From NCBI RefSeq assembly GCF_008698235.1, contig NZ_PEBH01000004.1, forward strand, positions 133,493-197,492: DNA of 64,000 nt. The letters are read 5' to 3'. How positions within the stretch are numbered: position 1 is the first letter of the stretch; each line of letters opens with the position of its first letter. The notes under the pieces were generated by a model. The model saw only the letters and a program-made list of their open reading frames with translations, did not search any database and was not told where the DNA came from. Position numbers and translations under genes: made by a program. Below, piece by piece: positions 55,359 to 64,000 of this stretch. Source of the DNA: Bifidobacterium rousetti. GTDB lineage: Bacteria > Actinomycetota > Actinomycetes > Actinomycetales > Bifidobacteriaceae.

Positions 55359-55402
55359 GGTCTGGAGCAACAGGGTGCACCTCATTGCTCCTGACCTTTT
55401 CG
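55359..55402 (+). terminator. Probable fas terminator
   Basis: GGTCTGGAGCAA pairs with TTGCTCCTGACC across a 14-nt loop (one mismatch), followed by TTTTCGTGTT. It lies about 80 bp after the fas stop. Confidence 0.65.
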
Positions 55403-55407
55403 TGTTA

Positions 55408-55590
55408 CGAGGGGTACTTCTGCGGTCTTGCGGACATCCATCTCGCTTGCGAGGGGTACTCGTCGTGGGTATGGGGTCATCAAAACGGCTTGACACCGAT
55501 GGAGTTAAGCCATTTATGGGCTTTGATACCTCATACGGGTACCCCTCATAAGCGAGATAGATGTCCGCAGTTGGCGCAATGTACCCCTTG
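55408..55590. repeat. Long imperfect palindrome between fas and acpS
   Basis: Arms of about 80 bp. The left carries GAGGGGTAC at 55409 and 55451 with GCGGACATC and ATCTCGCTT between. The right carries the complements GTACCCCTC, AAGCGAGAT, GATGTCCGC and GTACCCCTT in mirror order. The loop is near 55491-55503. The rest of the 55278-55729 gap holds the fas terminator and nothing else I can support. Confidence 0.8.
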
Positions 55591-55729
55591 CAATGCAGAT
55601 AGCGTCTGCGTGGATATTGTTGTGGCGCATGGAGCTGATGTCGTCGGGTATCCGATGGCTCGCATGCCGACGGCGCACGTGGCTGTGGCATGTACGCATG
55701 CCGGTGGCGCAGGATGAAAGGGAGTCGCG

Positions 55730-56464
55730 ATGGGCGTATACGGACTGGGGCATGACGTGGTGGACGTCGCGGCGTTCGGCGAGCAGCTGGCGGAGCCGGG
55801 CTCACGCATGCGTGGTCTCTTCTCGGTGCGCGAGGTGCGGCAGGCCGCGGCCCGCGCGGCGCGCAAGAACGACGACGAGGCCGTGCATCTCGCCGCCAAG
55901 TGGGCGGGCAAGGAGGCGTTCCTCAAGGCGTGGTGCGAGGCGCTGGGGGAGTGCGACTACCCGTTCACGCTCGATGATTTCCCGTGGTCCGGCGTCGAGA
56001 TCCTCGACGATTCGCGCGGTGTTCCCCATGTGACCCTGTCCGGCAAAGTCGCCGAGGCGTTCCGAACCTCGATGGAGGAGGCTCTGGGGGATGCCGATGA
56101 TGCGCGCGTCGGGGGCTCCAGTGTCGGGAGCGTCGGCGTCGGTGTGCGGTCTGCTGGCAACGGTTATGGCGGCGGTGCCGCAGCTGTTGGCGGTGGCTAT
56201 GGCAGCGGTGGCTATGACGATGGTGCCGCCGGCGGGTATGCCCCCGGTTCGGATATGAGCCCGTATGCCATGATGCGCAATGCCCGCCCCGTCGATCCCT
56301 CTTTGGGGCCGCACGCCGTGATGCGTGGCGCGGCGGGGGCGACTGCCCGCGGCGGCTTGTCGGCAGGTCCGTCGGGCGGCATCCCACTCCCGGCGCGCAT
56401 CCATGTCTCCCTCAGCCACGACGGCCCCGTCGCCTCCGCCGTCGTGATCATCGACGGCCGCTGA
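55730..56464 (+). CDS. acpS: Holo-ACP synthase with a large glycine-rich insertion
   Basis: 244 residues against about 120-150 for usual AcpS. The catalytic parts are present: GLGHDVVDV (Asp9), WAGKEAFLKAW (the Mg-binding Glu region), and the C-terminal HVSLSHDGPVASAVVI. Between residues about 118 and 222 (56081-56396) lies a Gly/Ala/Ser/Tyr-rich, probably disordered stretch (GYGGGAAAVGGGYGSGGY). It transfers phosphopantetheine from CoA to the ACP domain of FAS I, which lies just upstream. GAAAGGGAG precedes the ATG. Confidence 0.88.
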   Translation: MGVYGLGHDVVDVAAFGEQLAEPGSRMRGLFSVREVRQAAARAARKNDDEAVHLAAKWAGKEAFLKAWCEALGECDYPFTLDDFPWSGVEILDDSRGVPHVTLSGKVAEAFRTSMEEALGDADDARVGGSSVGSVGVGVRSAGNGYGGGAAAVGGGYGSGGYDDGAAGGYAPGSDMSPYAMMRNARPVDPSLGPHAVMRGAAGATARGGLSAGPSGGIPLPARIHVSLSHDGPVASAVVIIDGR

Positions 56465-56507
56465 TCGACGCTGCGCGTGAGCCGTTGTGTCGTGATGTAC
56501 GTATTCT

Positions 56508-56645
56508 CGAGAAAAGCCGTCGCTGACCGCTTCGTGGCGTCAGGTTTTCTCGAAATCGCCCCAGTGCTCGAGAGAACCTGACGCTGGCGATGTCGCAGCG
56601 ACGGTTTTTCTCGGGGAACCGGCGCATTCCGAGAGAATCTGACGC
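56508..56645. repeat. Palindrome array, 61-bp period
   Basis: CGAGARAA boxes start at 56508, 56569 and 56630, exactly 61 bp apart. Two full 48-bp units lie at 56537-56584 and 56598-56645, separated by 13 bp. The first has ends GCGTCAGGT/ACCTGACGC around TTTCTCGAAATCGCCCC. Geometry and centre match the array at 5263, but the arm sequences differ. Confidence 0.88.
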
Positions 56646-56697
56646 TGACGGATGTCGTATGCCGGTGTTCTGCGGGATCGATTGCTTGGCCAAACGA

Positions 56698-56738
56698 TGT
56701 CGAAACGGTTCGACACGCCGGTATCGAACCGGTTTGAT
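56698..56738. promoter_or_regulatory. Two LacI-type operators before the amylosucrase gene
   Basis: TGTCGAAACGGTTCGACA (56698-56715) has perfect 7-bp arms; ATCGAACCGGTTTGAT (56723-56738) has 6-bp arms with one wobble-type mismatch. Both have the CG-centred layout of LacI-family sites. The second overlaps the -35 box. Confidence 0.7.
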
Positions 56739-56762
56739 ATTTCGTGCGCGCGCGGATACCAT
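56734..56762 (+). promoter_or_regulatory. Promoter of the amylosucrase gene
   Basis: TTGATA, 17 bp, TACCAT. The -35 box lies within the second LacI-type operator, so repressor binding would block polymerase. The predicted leader is about 85 nt. Confidence 0.65.
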
Positions 56763-56854
56763 AAAGACACAGCCGATGCGACACGGCATCGACCGACGAC
56801 AGAACAACGAAGTGAAGTTGCGTGCAGTCCAGCGCAAACAGTCAAGGAGCGAAG

Positions 56855-58828
56855 ATGTCCGCCAAGTCCCACGCCGCCAAGCCCAAGTCCATCAATCCCA
56901 AGTCCGCCAAGGTCGACAAGTCCGCGAAGGAAGGCGGGGCCGTGAATCCGGCCGATCCGGCCGTTGGCTCCGCCGCCGTCGCCTCCACCGTCTCCACCGC
57001 CCCTGCCGCGCCCGTCCACTCCACCGACGAGGTCTTCGCCGCACGCCTCGACCGCCATCGCGACGAGCTCGAATCGCTCTTCCGCATGCTCTACGGCGAC
57101 TGCGCCGAACTCAAGGAGTTCGAACGTGCGATGGCCGACGCCTACGCCGCCCGCCCCGCCGACCTGAAGGCCCTCGACGAAACCCGCGAGCGGGACCCGC
57201 AATGGTACAAGCGCGGCGACATGTTCGGCATGACCATGTACACCGACCTGTTCGCCGGCGACCTGAAGAAGCTCGCGGGCAAAATCGACTACCTGAAGGA
57301 GCAGAAGCTCACCTACCTGCACCTGATGCCGCTGCTCCAGATGCCCCATCCGGACAACGACGGAGGCTACGCCATCGAGGACTTCGACACCGTCGACCCG
57401 CTCATCGGCACCAACGAGGACCTCGCCGCGCTCACCGCGAAACTGCGCGAGGCCGGCATCAGCCTGTGCCTCGACTTCGTGATGAACCACACCGCCTCCA
57501 GCCACCGCTGGGCCAAGGCCGCCGAGGCCGGCGAACCGAAGTACCAGGACTACTACTTCTGCTACGACGACCGCACCGTCCCGGACAAGTACGACTCCCA
57601 GGTGCCGCAGGTCTTCCCGAACACCGCGCCCGGCAACTTCACGTACAACGAGAAGATGGGCAAGTGGGTGATGACCCAGTTCTATCCGTTCCAGTGGGAT
57701 CTCAACTACCGCAACCCCAAGGTCTTCGTCGCGATGATGACCTCCGTCATGCATCTCGCGAACCTCGGTGTCGAGGTGTTCCGCCTCGACGCGGTGCCCT
57801 ACATCTGGAAGCAGCTCGGCACCAACTGCCGCAACCTGCCGCAGGTCCACACGATCGTGCGCATGATGCGCATGATGCTGGAGATCGTCTGCCCGGCCGT
57901 CGTGCTGAAGGGTGAGGTCGTCATGGCTCCGAAGGAGCTCGCCGCCTACTTCGGCACGCCCGAACGCCCCGAATGCCACATGCTGTACAACGTCTCGATC
58001 ATGGTCAACCTGTGGAGCGCGCTCGCCAGCGGCGACGTGCGTCTGCTCAAGGCCCAGATCGACAAGCTCGACGCCCTGCCCGAGAACTGCTGGTTCGTCA
58101 ACTACCTGCGATGCCACGACGACATCGGCTGGGGCCTCGACGAGGACGAGGAGGTGCGCCTCGCCATCGACCCGCTCAAGCACAAGGAGTTCCTCTACCA
58201 CTTCTACGAGGGCGCGGCGCCCGGCAGCTGGTCGATGGGCGAGCTGTACAACTACGACGAGGCGTCCAAGGACGCGCGCAGCTGCGGCACCACCGCCAGC
58301 CTGACCGGCATCGAGAAGGCGCTCATCACCCACGACAGGCCCGCCTACGAGAAGGCCGTCGGCCGCGACCTGCTCATGCACCGCGCGATGGCGTTCCTGC
58401 GAGGCTTCCCGATGCTCAACTGCGGCGACGAGATCGGCCAGCTCAACGGCTGGGAGTACAAGGAGGACCCTGACCGCATCGAGGACAGCCGCAACCTGCA
58501 CCGCAGCCCGTTCGACTGGGCGAAGGCCGCCGAACGCCACACCGAGGGCACCCTGCAGAACCGTCTGTGGGAGGGCATGGAGGGATTGCGCGAGATGCGC
58601 TCCGACCCCTGCTTCGCGCCCGACGCGTGGGTCACCACCTGGGACACGCGCGACGACGGCGTCCTCGCCGTGGTCCGCAAGCAGGGCGAGCGCACGATCG
58701 TCGGCCTGTTCAACTTCGCCGACCGCGACGCCGCCGCCGTGATGGACAGCACCGCCGACGCGACGCTGCCCGCCGGCCCCGTCGCCCTCAAGCCGTACGA
58801 GTACAAGGTCATCGTCACCCGCGAGTGA
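56855..58828 (+). CDS. Amylosucrase-like glycoside hydrolase family 13 enzyme
   Basis: A 657-residue alpha-amylase-superfamily protein of the amylosucrase type (GH13_4). The N-terminal Lys/Ala/Pro-rich tail is about 50 residues. The barrel carries LDFVMNHTA, the nucleophile Asp in VFRLDAVPY, the acid/base Glu in VLKGEVVM and the third Asp in LRCHDDIGWG. GYAIEDFDTVDP and the DDRTVPDKYDSQVPQVFPN segment are typical of this group. It likely acts on sucrose, transferring or releasing glucose. AAGGAG precedes ATG 56855. No signal peptide. LacI-type control is suggested by the upstream operators. Confidence 0.87.
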   Translation: MSAKSHAAKPKSINPKSAKVDKSAKEGGAVNPADPAVGSAAVASTVSTAPAAPVHSTDEVFAARLDRHRDELESLFRMLYGDCAELKEFERAMADAYAARPADLKALDETRERDPQWYKRGDMFGMTMYTDLFAGDLKKLAGKIDYLKEQKLTYLHLMPLLQMPHPDNDGGYAIEDFDTVDPLIGTNEDLAALTAKLREAGISLCLDFVMNHTASSHRWAKAAEAGEPKYQDYYFCYDDRTVPDKYDSQVPQVFPNTAPGNFTYNEKMGKWVMTQFYPFQWDLNYRNPKVFVAMMTSVMHLANLGVEVFRLDAVPYIWKQLGTNCRNLPQVHTIVRMMRMMLEIVCPAVVLKGEVVMAPKELAAYFGTPERPECHMLYNVSIMVNLWSALASGDVRLLKAQIDKLDALPENCWFVNYLRCHDDIGWGLDEDEEVRLAIDPLKHKEFLYHFYEGAAPGSWSMGELYNYDEASKDARSCGTTASLTGIEKALITHDRPAYEKAVGRDLLMHRAMAFLRGFPMLNCGDEIGQLNGWEYKEDPDRIEDSRNLHRSPFDWAKAAERHTEGTLQNRLWEGMEGLREMRSDPCFAPDAWVTTWDTRDDGVLAVVRKQGERTIVGLFNFADRDAAAVMDSTADATLPAGPVALKPYEYKVIVTRE

Positions 58829-58903
58829 CCGCGAGTGACTACGAGTGACCACGAGTGGCCGCAACCGGCCGCAAAGTGACGGCCGGCGCCTATCGTGGTG
58901 GGT

Positions 58904-59899
58904 ATGACCAACCATGATTCCGATGACGCGTCGATCGCGTCCGTTGCGTCGGCCTCGTCGGCTGCGTCCCTCGCGTCCGTGAGGATGCCGGCGACCTGCC
59001 GCGCCGCCGACCGGGTGGTGTTCCTGGACGAGGTCGGTTCGACCAACACGCTCGCCCGCCAGATGGTGGCGGACGGCCGGATCGACCTGTCCGAGGCGGG
59101 CGATGCCGCAAGCCTGGTGAAGGTCGCGGTCGTCGCGGCCGACACGCAGTCCGCCGGCCGCGGCCGCCTCGACCACACATGGCTGAGCCGGCCGGGGGAG
59201 TCGTTCACCGTGACCTTCGTCGTGGACGTGCCCCGCGAGGTCGCGACCGACGAATCCGTCAACGGCTGGCTGCAGATGATCGCCGGCCTGTCGACGCTCG
59301 ACGCCATCGACGACGCGCTCGCCATCAGCGGCGCGCGCCCCGTGACCCCGTCAACGTCGTCGCCGTCGTTATCGACACCGCAGACGCGCCCGACTCCGCA
59401 GCTCAAATGGCCGAACGACCTCTACCTCGCTGGCCGCAAGTTCGGCGGCATCCTCGCCGAGATGGTTCCGCTGCCAGGCGATGGTGCGAACAAGTCGTCC
59501 GTCGCCATCGTGTTCGGCATCGGACTGAACCTCAACGTGCCCGCCGACCGTCTGCCCACCGCCGAATCGACCTCGCTGCAGCTGCATTACGCGCCGCTGC
59601 CGTCGCCCGACGGCCTGCGCGACGCGATCGCGGCCGGCGTCGTGCGCTCCCTGCGCCGCCGCCTCGCCGCGTTCGTCGCCGACCCGAAACGGCGTGCGGC
59701 CGTGCTGCTGCGGGAGACCCGCGAACGCAGCTGGACGCTCGGCCGTCGCGTCGTCGCGCACTTCGTCGACGGCGGCGAACTGGAGGGCGTGGCCGAGGAC
59801 CTGAACCCCGACGCCTCGCTGGTCCTGCGCACCGCCGACGGCGCGGAACACACGGTGCGCACCGCCGACGTCGGAGTGTTGCCCACCCCTCGTGTATAA
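58904..59899 (+). CDS. birA: Biotin--[acetyl-CoA-carboxylase] ligase
   Basis: A 331-residue class I biotin protein ligase (no N-terminal DNA-binding domain). It shows EVGSTNTLARQ, the biotinyl-AMP loop SAGRGRLDHTW (GRGR at 85-88), LKWPNDLYLAGRKFGGILAE (K168) and a C-terminal SH3-like domain. Low-complexity Ser/Ala (5-27) and Thr/Pro/Ser (147-165) stretches are extra. It biotinylates K578 of the carboxylase alpha subunit. TATCGT ends 7 nt before ATG 58904, so it is probably leaderless, with the same spacing as its paralogue at 40504. GTG 58895 is an alternative start. Confidence 0.92.
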   Translation: MTNHDSDDASIASVASASSAASLASVRMPATCRAADRVVFLDEVGSTNTLARQMVADGRIDLSEAGDAASLVKVAVVAADTQSAGRGRLDHTWLSRPGESFTVTFVVDVPREVATDESVNGWLQMIAGLSTLDAIDDALAISGARPVTPSTSSPSLSTPQTRPTPQLKWPNDLYLAGRKFGGILAEMVPLPGDGANKSSVAIVFGIGLNLNVPADRLPTAESTSLQLHYAPLPSPDGLRDAIAAGVVRSLRRRLAAFVADPKRRAAVLLRETRERSWTLGRRVVAHFVDGGELEGVAEDLNPDASLVLRTADGAEHTVRTADVGVLPTPRV

Positions 59900-59963
59900 T
59901 GACTCGAGTTGTTTCGTTCGCCCAGACGCGCTCAGGCGCAGTCCGGTGCGAACGGCATGGCAC

Positions 59964-60037
59964 GCGGATGTAGCTCAATGGTAGAGCCTCAGTCTTCCAA
60001 ACTGATTACGCGGGTTCGATTCCCGTCATCCGCTCCA
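59964..60037 (+). tRNA. tRNA-Gly (anticodon UCC)
   Basis: The acceptor GCGGATG/CATCCGC, anticodon stem TCAGT/ACTGA with loop CTTCCAA (anticodon TCC), and T stem CGGG/CCCG fold. Discriminator T, then encoded CCA. TATAAT at 59895-59900, overlapping the birA stop, is the likely -10 box. Confidence 0.94.
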
Positions 60038-60043
60038 CTCGGA

Positions 60044-60075
60044 GCCGGCGGAATACCGTCGGCTTTTCTGCTTTT
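60044..60075 (+). terminator. Terminator of tRNA-Gly (UCC)
   Basis: GCCGGCGG-aata-CCGTCGGC (one G-T pair) followed by TTTTCTGCTTTT. Confidence 0.9.
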
Positions 60076-60234
60076 CCGGGTGATTCCGCGCTCCGTGAGA
60101 ACACGGTGAGAATACGGTGGGACGTCACGCCACCATGATGCGCTTGCAGCGAGGCGGGCGAGGTGGGCTACCGACGCGCATCCGAGTACCATATAACCGA
60201 AAACGCAGGAACGAAACGCGTCGACGGGAGAGTT

Positions 60235-60993
60235 ATGACGCACGCCAGCGAGGCACACAGGACGACGGGCGCGGCGATGGGCGAGTCCAGCGAGACCGAG
60301 TCCAGCGAGACCGAGTCCAACAACCCCAGCGAATCCAATGAGGCCGTCGAGATCGTTGACGGCAGGGTCGAGACCGTCGAGGTGTCCAAGCATCCCGATC
60401 CCACCATCCCAGTGACCGACCTGTCCCTCGCGGACATCGAACGCCGCCGGTCGCACCCCGCGCAGTGGGCCATCTACGCCGTGGCCGTGCTCGCCGCGAT
60501 CATCGCCCCCTACTGGCTCGGCCGTGCGCTCGCCGTCGGCAGCACCGCATGGCTGACCGACCGGCTCGATGTGTTCACGCCGCAGGGCGCCGCGTTCCTG
60601 TCCTGGACCGTCACCCTGATCGCCGTTGCCAGCCTCGGCCTCGCCGTCGTCGACTCCGGCCGGTGGCTGTGGCGCATCGTGTTCGTGATAGGCCTCGCCG
60701 CCGAGCAGTTCGTCGCCGGCATCTGCCTGCTCAAGCTCGACTTCTGGTACTCCACGTACGTCGTGTACGGCGATTCCGCGGCCATCGCCAACGCGACGAA
60801 CCTCGGCATCATCGCCGCCGGATTCGGCGTGGCCGTGTTCGCCGTGATCTGGGTCGGCCTGCTCGTCGTCATCAAAAAGGACTCGCCGCTGAACGTGCTC
60901 ACGCGCAGCTGGGCCTCGTTCATCCTCTTCTTCTCCGTCGAGGTGATCGCCCTCCTCGTCGTCATGTTCGGCGGCCTGCTCACCACGGTGTGA
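60235..60993 (+). CDS. Four-span membrane protein of unknown function
   Basis: 252 residues. The first 80 are acidic and Ser/Glu-rich with an ESSETESSETES tandem. Four hydrophobic segments follow (about residues 80-100, 120-145, 150-170 and 195-245). GGGAG with 6-nt spacing sets ATG 60235. I do not recognise the family with confidence. It lies upstream of rpsO, about 115 bp away, and is probably a separate transcript. Confidence 0.7.
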   Translation: MTHASEAHRTTGAAMGESSETESSETESNNPSESNEAVEIVDGRVETVEVSKHPDPTIPVTDLSLADIERRRSHPAQWAIYAVAVLAAIIAPYWLGRALAVGSTAWLTDRLDVFTPQGAAFLSWTVTLIAVASLGLAVVDSGRWLWRIVFVIGLAAEQFVAGICLLKLDFWYSTYVVYGDSAAIANATNLGIIAAGFGVAVFAVIWVGLLVVIKKDSPLNVLTRSWASFILFFSVEVIALLVVMFGGLLTTV

Positions 60994-61109
60994 CTCCAGT
61001 CCGCCCCGGCACCTATACTTGCCCCTTGGCGTAAATCGCCCGCGGATAGAGAGCGCTTCGAGCATCGTGCCCGGGGCACCGCGCAACAAACAACCTTAAG
61101 GAGGACGCC

Positions 61110-61379
61110 GTGGCACTGACGGCTGAACAGAAGTCCCAGATCATCAACGAGTTCGCGACGCACGAAGGCGACACCGGCTCCCCGGAGGTCCAGGTCGCCC
61201 TGCTGTCCAAGCGCATCGCCGATCTGACCGAGCACCTGAAGGAGCACAAGCACGATCATCACTCCCGTCGTGGTATGCAGATGATGATCGGTTCCCGTCG
61301 TTCCCTGCTTGACTACCTCAAGCGCAACGACATCAACCGCTACCGTGCGCTGATCGAGAAGCTTGGTCTGCGTCGATAG
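61110..61379 (+). CDS. rpsO: 30S ribosomal protein S15
   Basis: 89 residues, the standard length. [27 protein letters not shown] at the start and [23 protein letters not shown] at the 16S rRNA-binding region are family hallmarks. The GTG start is set by AAGGAGG with 7-nt spacing. The gene order rpsO-pnp is widely conserved. Confidence 0.98.
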   Translation: MALTAEQKSQIINEFATHEGDTGSPEVQVALLSKRIADLTEHLKEHKHDHHSRRGMQMMIGSRRSLLDYLKRNDINRYRALIEKLGLRR

Positions 61380-61387
61380 AAGACTTC

Positions 61388-61420
61388 CGCCCGGGCGCCC
61401 AATGGCACTCGGGCGTTTTA
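61388..61420 (+). terminator. Hairpin after rpsO
   Basis: CGCCCG at 61388 pairs with CGGGCG at 61410, followed by TTTT. The stem is only 6 bp with a large loop, so it may be a partial terminator or attenuator between rpsO and pnp. Confidence 0.6.
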
Positions 61421-61714
61421 CATGCGCCTGATACGCCTGAGAACGAGCAGACGCCGCAGCGGCAACACGAACGAAGCAGGAACGAGCCAGGAGGATAGGC
61501 TCCACGGCAAGGCCGGAGGGTCCGGCCGGACGAGCCGACAGCCGACAAGAGGACTCACCTCTCGCAAGAGGTTGACACGAGGGAAGCCGACACAAGGGGA
61601 ATCGCGGCAGGACAGTCCGCGAGAAGCGCGAATGTAAGAGCCCGCCCAGCTGAAGATGGGCACATGTCTGTAGGAAAAAAAGAACACACGATAACCGAAC
61701 AAAGGAGGAACCCT
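61421..61714 (+). promoter_or_regulatory. Structured pnp leader
   Basis: A 294-nt region with no convincing gene. It contains hairpins GGCCGGA-ggg-TCCGGCC (61511-61527) and ACCTCT-cgca-AGAGGT (61557-61572). In other bacteria the pnp leader is cleaved and autoregulated by RNase III and PNPase; a similar role is possible here. Confidence 0.45.
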
Positions 61715-64000
61715 ATGGAGGGTCCCGAAATCAAGGCCGCCGAGGCCGTGATCGACAATGGTTCATTCGGCAAGCGCACGCTGCGCTTCGAGACCGGCCG
61801 CCTCGCCCAGCAGGCCGACGGCGCCGTCGCCGCCTATCTTGACGACGACACGATGGTGCTGAGCACCACCACCGCCGGCTCCAGCCCGAAGGAGAACTAC
61901 GACTTCTTCCCGCTGACCGTCGACGTCGAGGAGAAGATGTACGCCGCGGGCAAGATCCCGGGCTCGTTCTTCCGTCGTGAGGGCCGTCCGTCCAACGACG
62001 CGATCCTCGCCTGCCGCATCATCGACCGCCCGCTGCGCCCGCTGTTCCCGCACACGCTGCGCAACGAGGTCCAGGTCGTCGAGACCGTGCTCGCGGTCAA
62101 CCCGGACGACGCGTACGACGTGGTCGCTCTGAACGCCGCCTCCGCCTCCACGATGATCTCCGGCCTGCCGTTCGGCGGCCCGGTCTCCGGCGTGCGTCTG
62201 GCGCTGATCGACGGCCAGTGGGTCGCCTTCCCGAAGTGGAGCGAGCGCGAGCGCGCCGTCTTCGAGATCGTGGTCGCGGGCCGCGTCATCGAGAACGGCG
62301 ACGTCGCCATCGCCATGATCGAGGCGGGCGCCGGCAAGAACGCCTGGCACCTCATCTACGACGAGGGCCAGACCAAGCCGGACGAGGCCGTCGTGGCCGA
62401 GGGCCTCGAGGCCGCCAAGCCGTTCATCAAGACCATCTGCGAGGCCCAGAACGAGCTCAAGGAGAAGGCCGCCAAGGAGACCAAGGAGTTCCCGCTCTTC
62501 CCGGAGTACACCGAGGACCTCTACAACCGCATCGACGAGATCGCGCACAAGGATCTCGACGAGGCGCTGACCATCGCGGAGAAGCTGCCGCGTCAGGACC
62601 GCATCCACGAGATCAAGGAGCACGTGCGCGAGATCCTCGCCAACGAGTTCACCGAGATGGATGACGCCGAGAAGGACAAGGAGCTGTCCAACGCGTTCAA
62701 GGAGCTGCAGCGCCAGATCGTGCGCCGCCGCATCCTCACCGAGGACTACCGCATCGACGGCCGTGGCCTCAAGGACATCCGCACCCTGTCCGCCGAGGTG
62801 GACATCGTGCCGCGCGTCCACGGCTCCGCCCTGTTCCAGCGCGGCGAGACCCAGATCCTGGGCGTCACCACGCTGAACATGCTCAAGATGGAGCAGCAGC
62901 TCGACTCCCTGTCCGGCCCGCAGTCGAAGCGCTACATGCACAACTACGAGATGCCGCCGTACTCCACCGGCGAGACCGGCCGCGTCGGCTCCCCGAAGCG
63001 CCGCGAGATCGGCCACGGCGCCCTCGCCGAGAAGGCCCTCGTCCCGGTGCTGCCGGATCGCGAGGAGTTCCCCTACGCCATCCGTCAGGTCTCCGAGGCC
63101 ATCGGCTCCAACGGCTCCACCTCGATGGGTTCCGTATGCGCCTCCACCCTGTCCCTGCTGGCCGCCGGCGTGCCGCTGAAGGCCCCGGTCGCGGGCATCG
63201 CGATGGGCCTGGTCTCCGGTGATGTGGACGGACAGCACGTCTACAAGACCCTGACCGACATCCTGGGCGCCGAGGACGCGTTCGGCGACATGGACTTCAA
63301 GGTCGCCGGCACCTCCGAGTTCATCACCGCCCTGCAGCTCGACACCAAGCTCGACGGCATCCCCGCCGACATCCTGGCCGCCGCCCTGCAGCAGGCCAAG
63401 GACGCCCGCACCACGATCCTCGAGGTCATCAACGAGTGCATCGACGGCCCGGCCGAGATGAGCGAGTTCGCCCCGCGCATCATCACCACCACGATCCCGG
63501 TCGAGAAGATCGGCGAGGTCATCGGCCCGAAGGGCAAGATGATCAACCAGATCCAGGAGGACACCGGCGCCGAGATCGCGATCGAGGACGACGGCACCGT
63601 CTTCATCTCCTCCGAGGGCGGCGAGGCCGCCGAGAAGGCGAAGCAGATCATCGACTCCATCGCCAACCCGCATGTGCCCGAGGCCGGCGAGGTCTACAAC
63701 GGCAAGGTCGTCAAGACGACGAGCTTCGGCGCGTTCGTGAACCTCACGCCCGGCACCGACGGCCTGCTGCACATCTCCCAGATCCGCAACCTCGCCAACG
63801 GCGAGCGCATCGACGCCGTCGAGGATGTCCTCAAGGAGGGCGACACCGTCGAGGTCGTCGTCCAGGGCGTCGACGACCGCGGCAAGATCTCGCTCGCGAT
63901 CCCGGGCTTCGAGGATCAGGACTCCGGCGCCGGCCGCGGCTCCCGTGGCGGTGACCGTGGTGATCGCGGTGGCGACCGCGCCGAGCGTTCCGACCGTGAC
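61715..64000 (+). CDS. pnp: Polyribonucleotide nucleotidyltransferase (PNPase), 3' end cut by window
   Basis: 762 residues are visible and the frame is still open at the window end. Two RNase PH domains come first, with [23 protein letters not shown] in the first and RFQ-like [11 protein letters not shown], then [17 protein letters not shown], in the second. A KH domain follows ([21 protein letters not shown]), then S1 ([26 protein letters not shown]). The last residues are an Arg/Gly/Asp-rich tail. It degrades mRNA 3' to 5' with phosphate. AAAGGAGG sets ATG 61715. Confidence 0.98.
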   Translation, partial: MEGPEIKAAEAVIDNGSFGKRTLRFETGRLAQQADGAVAAYLDDDTMVLSTTTAGSSPKENYDFFPLTVDVEEKMYAAGKIPGSFFRREGRPSNDAILACRIIDRPLRPLFPHTLRNEVQVVETVLAVNPDDAYDVVALNAASASTMISGLPFGGPVSGVRLALIDGQWVAFPKWSERERAVFEIVVAGRVIENGDVAIAMIEAGAGKNAWHLIYDEGQTKPDEAVVAEGLEAAKPFIKTICEAQNELKEKAAKETKEFPLFPEYTEDLYNRIDEIAHKDLDEALTIAEKLPRQDRIHEIKEHVREILANEFTEMDDAEKDKELSNAFKELQRQIVRRRILTEDYRIDGRGLKDIRTLSAEVDIVPRVHGSALFQRGETQILGVTTLNMLKMEQQLDSLSGPQSKRYMHNYEMPPYSTGETGRVGSPKRREIGHGALAEKALVPVLPDREEFPYAIRQVSEAIGSNGSTSMGSVCASTLSLLAAGVPLKAPVAGIAMGLVSGDVDGQHVYKTLTDILGAEDAFGDMDFKVAGTSEFITALQLDTKLDGIPADILAAALQQAKDARTTILEVINECIDGPAEMSEFAPRIITTTIPVEKIGEVIGPKGKMINQIQEDTGAEIAIEDDGTVFISSEGGEAAEKAKQIIDSIANPHVPEAGEVYNGKVVKTTSFGAFVNLTPGTDGLLHISQIRNLANGERIDAVEDVLKEGDTVEVVVQGVDDRGKISLAIPGFEDQDSGAGRGSRGGDRGDRGGDRAERSDRD

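Noticed and set aside
59989..61089. Minus-strand 366-codon frame ending GADDGNRTRVISLED
   Set aside because: Its tail is the antisense of tRNA-Gly and the rest is opposite a credible membrane protein gene with a ribosome binding site.
61422..61637. 71-codon frame between rpsO and pnp
   Set aside because: No ribosome binding site, Arg/Thr-rich translation without a domain, and the region is better explained as a structured pnp leader.

Overview
The window is a gene-dense, high-GC stretch of an actinobacterial chromosome. It carries a single-polypeptide type I fatty acid synthase of about 3,150 residues, preceded by a two-gene acyl-CoA carboxylase and followed by its own holo-ACP synthase, together with LtbR-leuCD, an H2O-forming type NADH oxidase and an amylosucrase-like GH13 enzyme. 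This combination, with frequent leaderless starts, points to a Bifidobacterium species or a close Bifidobacteriaceae relative. No transposase, integrase, phage gene or CRISPR array is visible. It reads as core chromosome peppered with structured non-coding repeats.

Layout. 1-5.4 kb: tRNA-Gln, a metallophosphoesterase, and the IclR-type regulator LtbR divergent from leuC-leuD. 5.4-10.7 kb: two coupled bacterial PH-domain membrane proteins, a DUF805 protein, and a histidine kinase that converges on its probable response regulator. 10.9-18.2 kb: two CPBP-family membrane protease paralogues, a dihydroorotate dehydrogenase-like enzyme, NADH oxidase and murA. 18.4-23.9 kb: an MFS pump with its TetR repressor and operator, then plsC, gpsA and ddl (phospholipid and wall precursors). 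24.5-28.9 kb: a complete ABC importer. 29-34.4 kb: a DUF2975 protein, MscS, aspartate ammonia-lyase, a TetR regulator and a DUF2974 lipase-like protein. 34.6-41.4 kb: three tRNAs, an amino acid permease, an esterase, a second two-component pair and a biotin-ligase-like protein. 41.4-56.5 kb: the lipogenic block (BioY, carboxylase alpha and beta, FAS I, AcpS). 56.8-64 kb: amylosucrase, the genuine biotin ligase, tRNA-Gly, a membrane protein, rpsO and pnp (cut by the window end).

The lipid genes form one connected system. BioY imports biotin, BirA attaches it to the carboxylase alpha subunit, the carboxylase makes malonyl-CoA, FAS I uses it after AcpS adds phosphopantetheine, and PlsC and GpsA feed the acyl chains into phospholipid.

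The most unusual content lies between genes. Long palindromes fill most of the non-overlapping convergent junctions and several others. They fall into families whose inner or outer sequence is conserved while the stems differ between copies yet stay self-complementary. One family forms arrays of hairpins repeated every 61-62 bp (three loci). Another has a conserved core between GGAC and GTCC flanked by locus-specific arms (four copies). A third is a 150-bp MITE-like element (two copies). Such covariation suggests selection for structure. A second theme is leaderless translation: about ten genes have a TANNNT box 6-8 nt before the start codon and no ribosome binding site.
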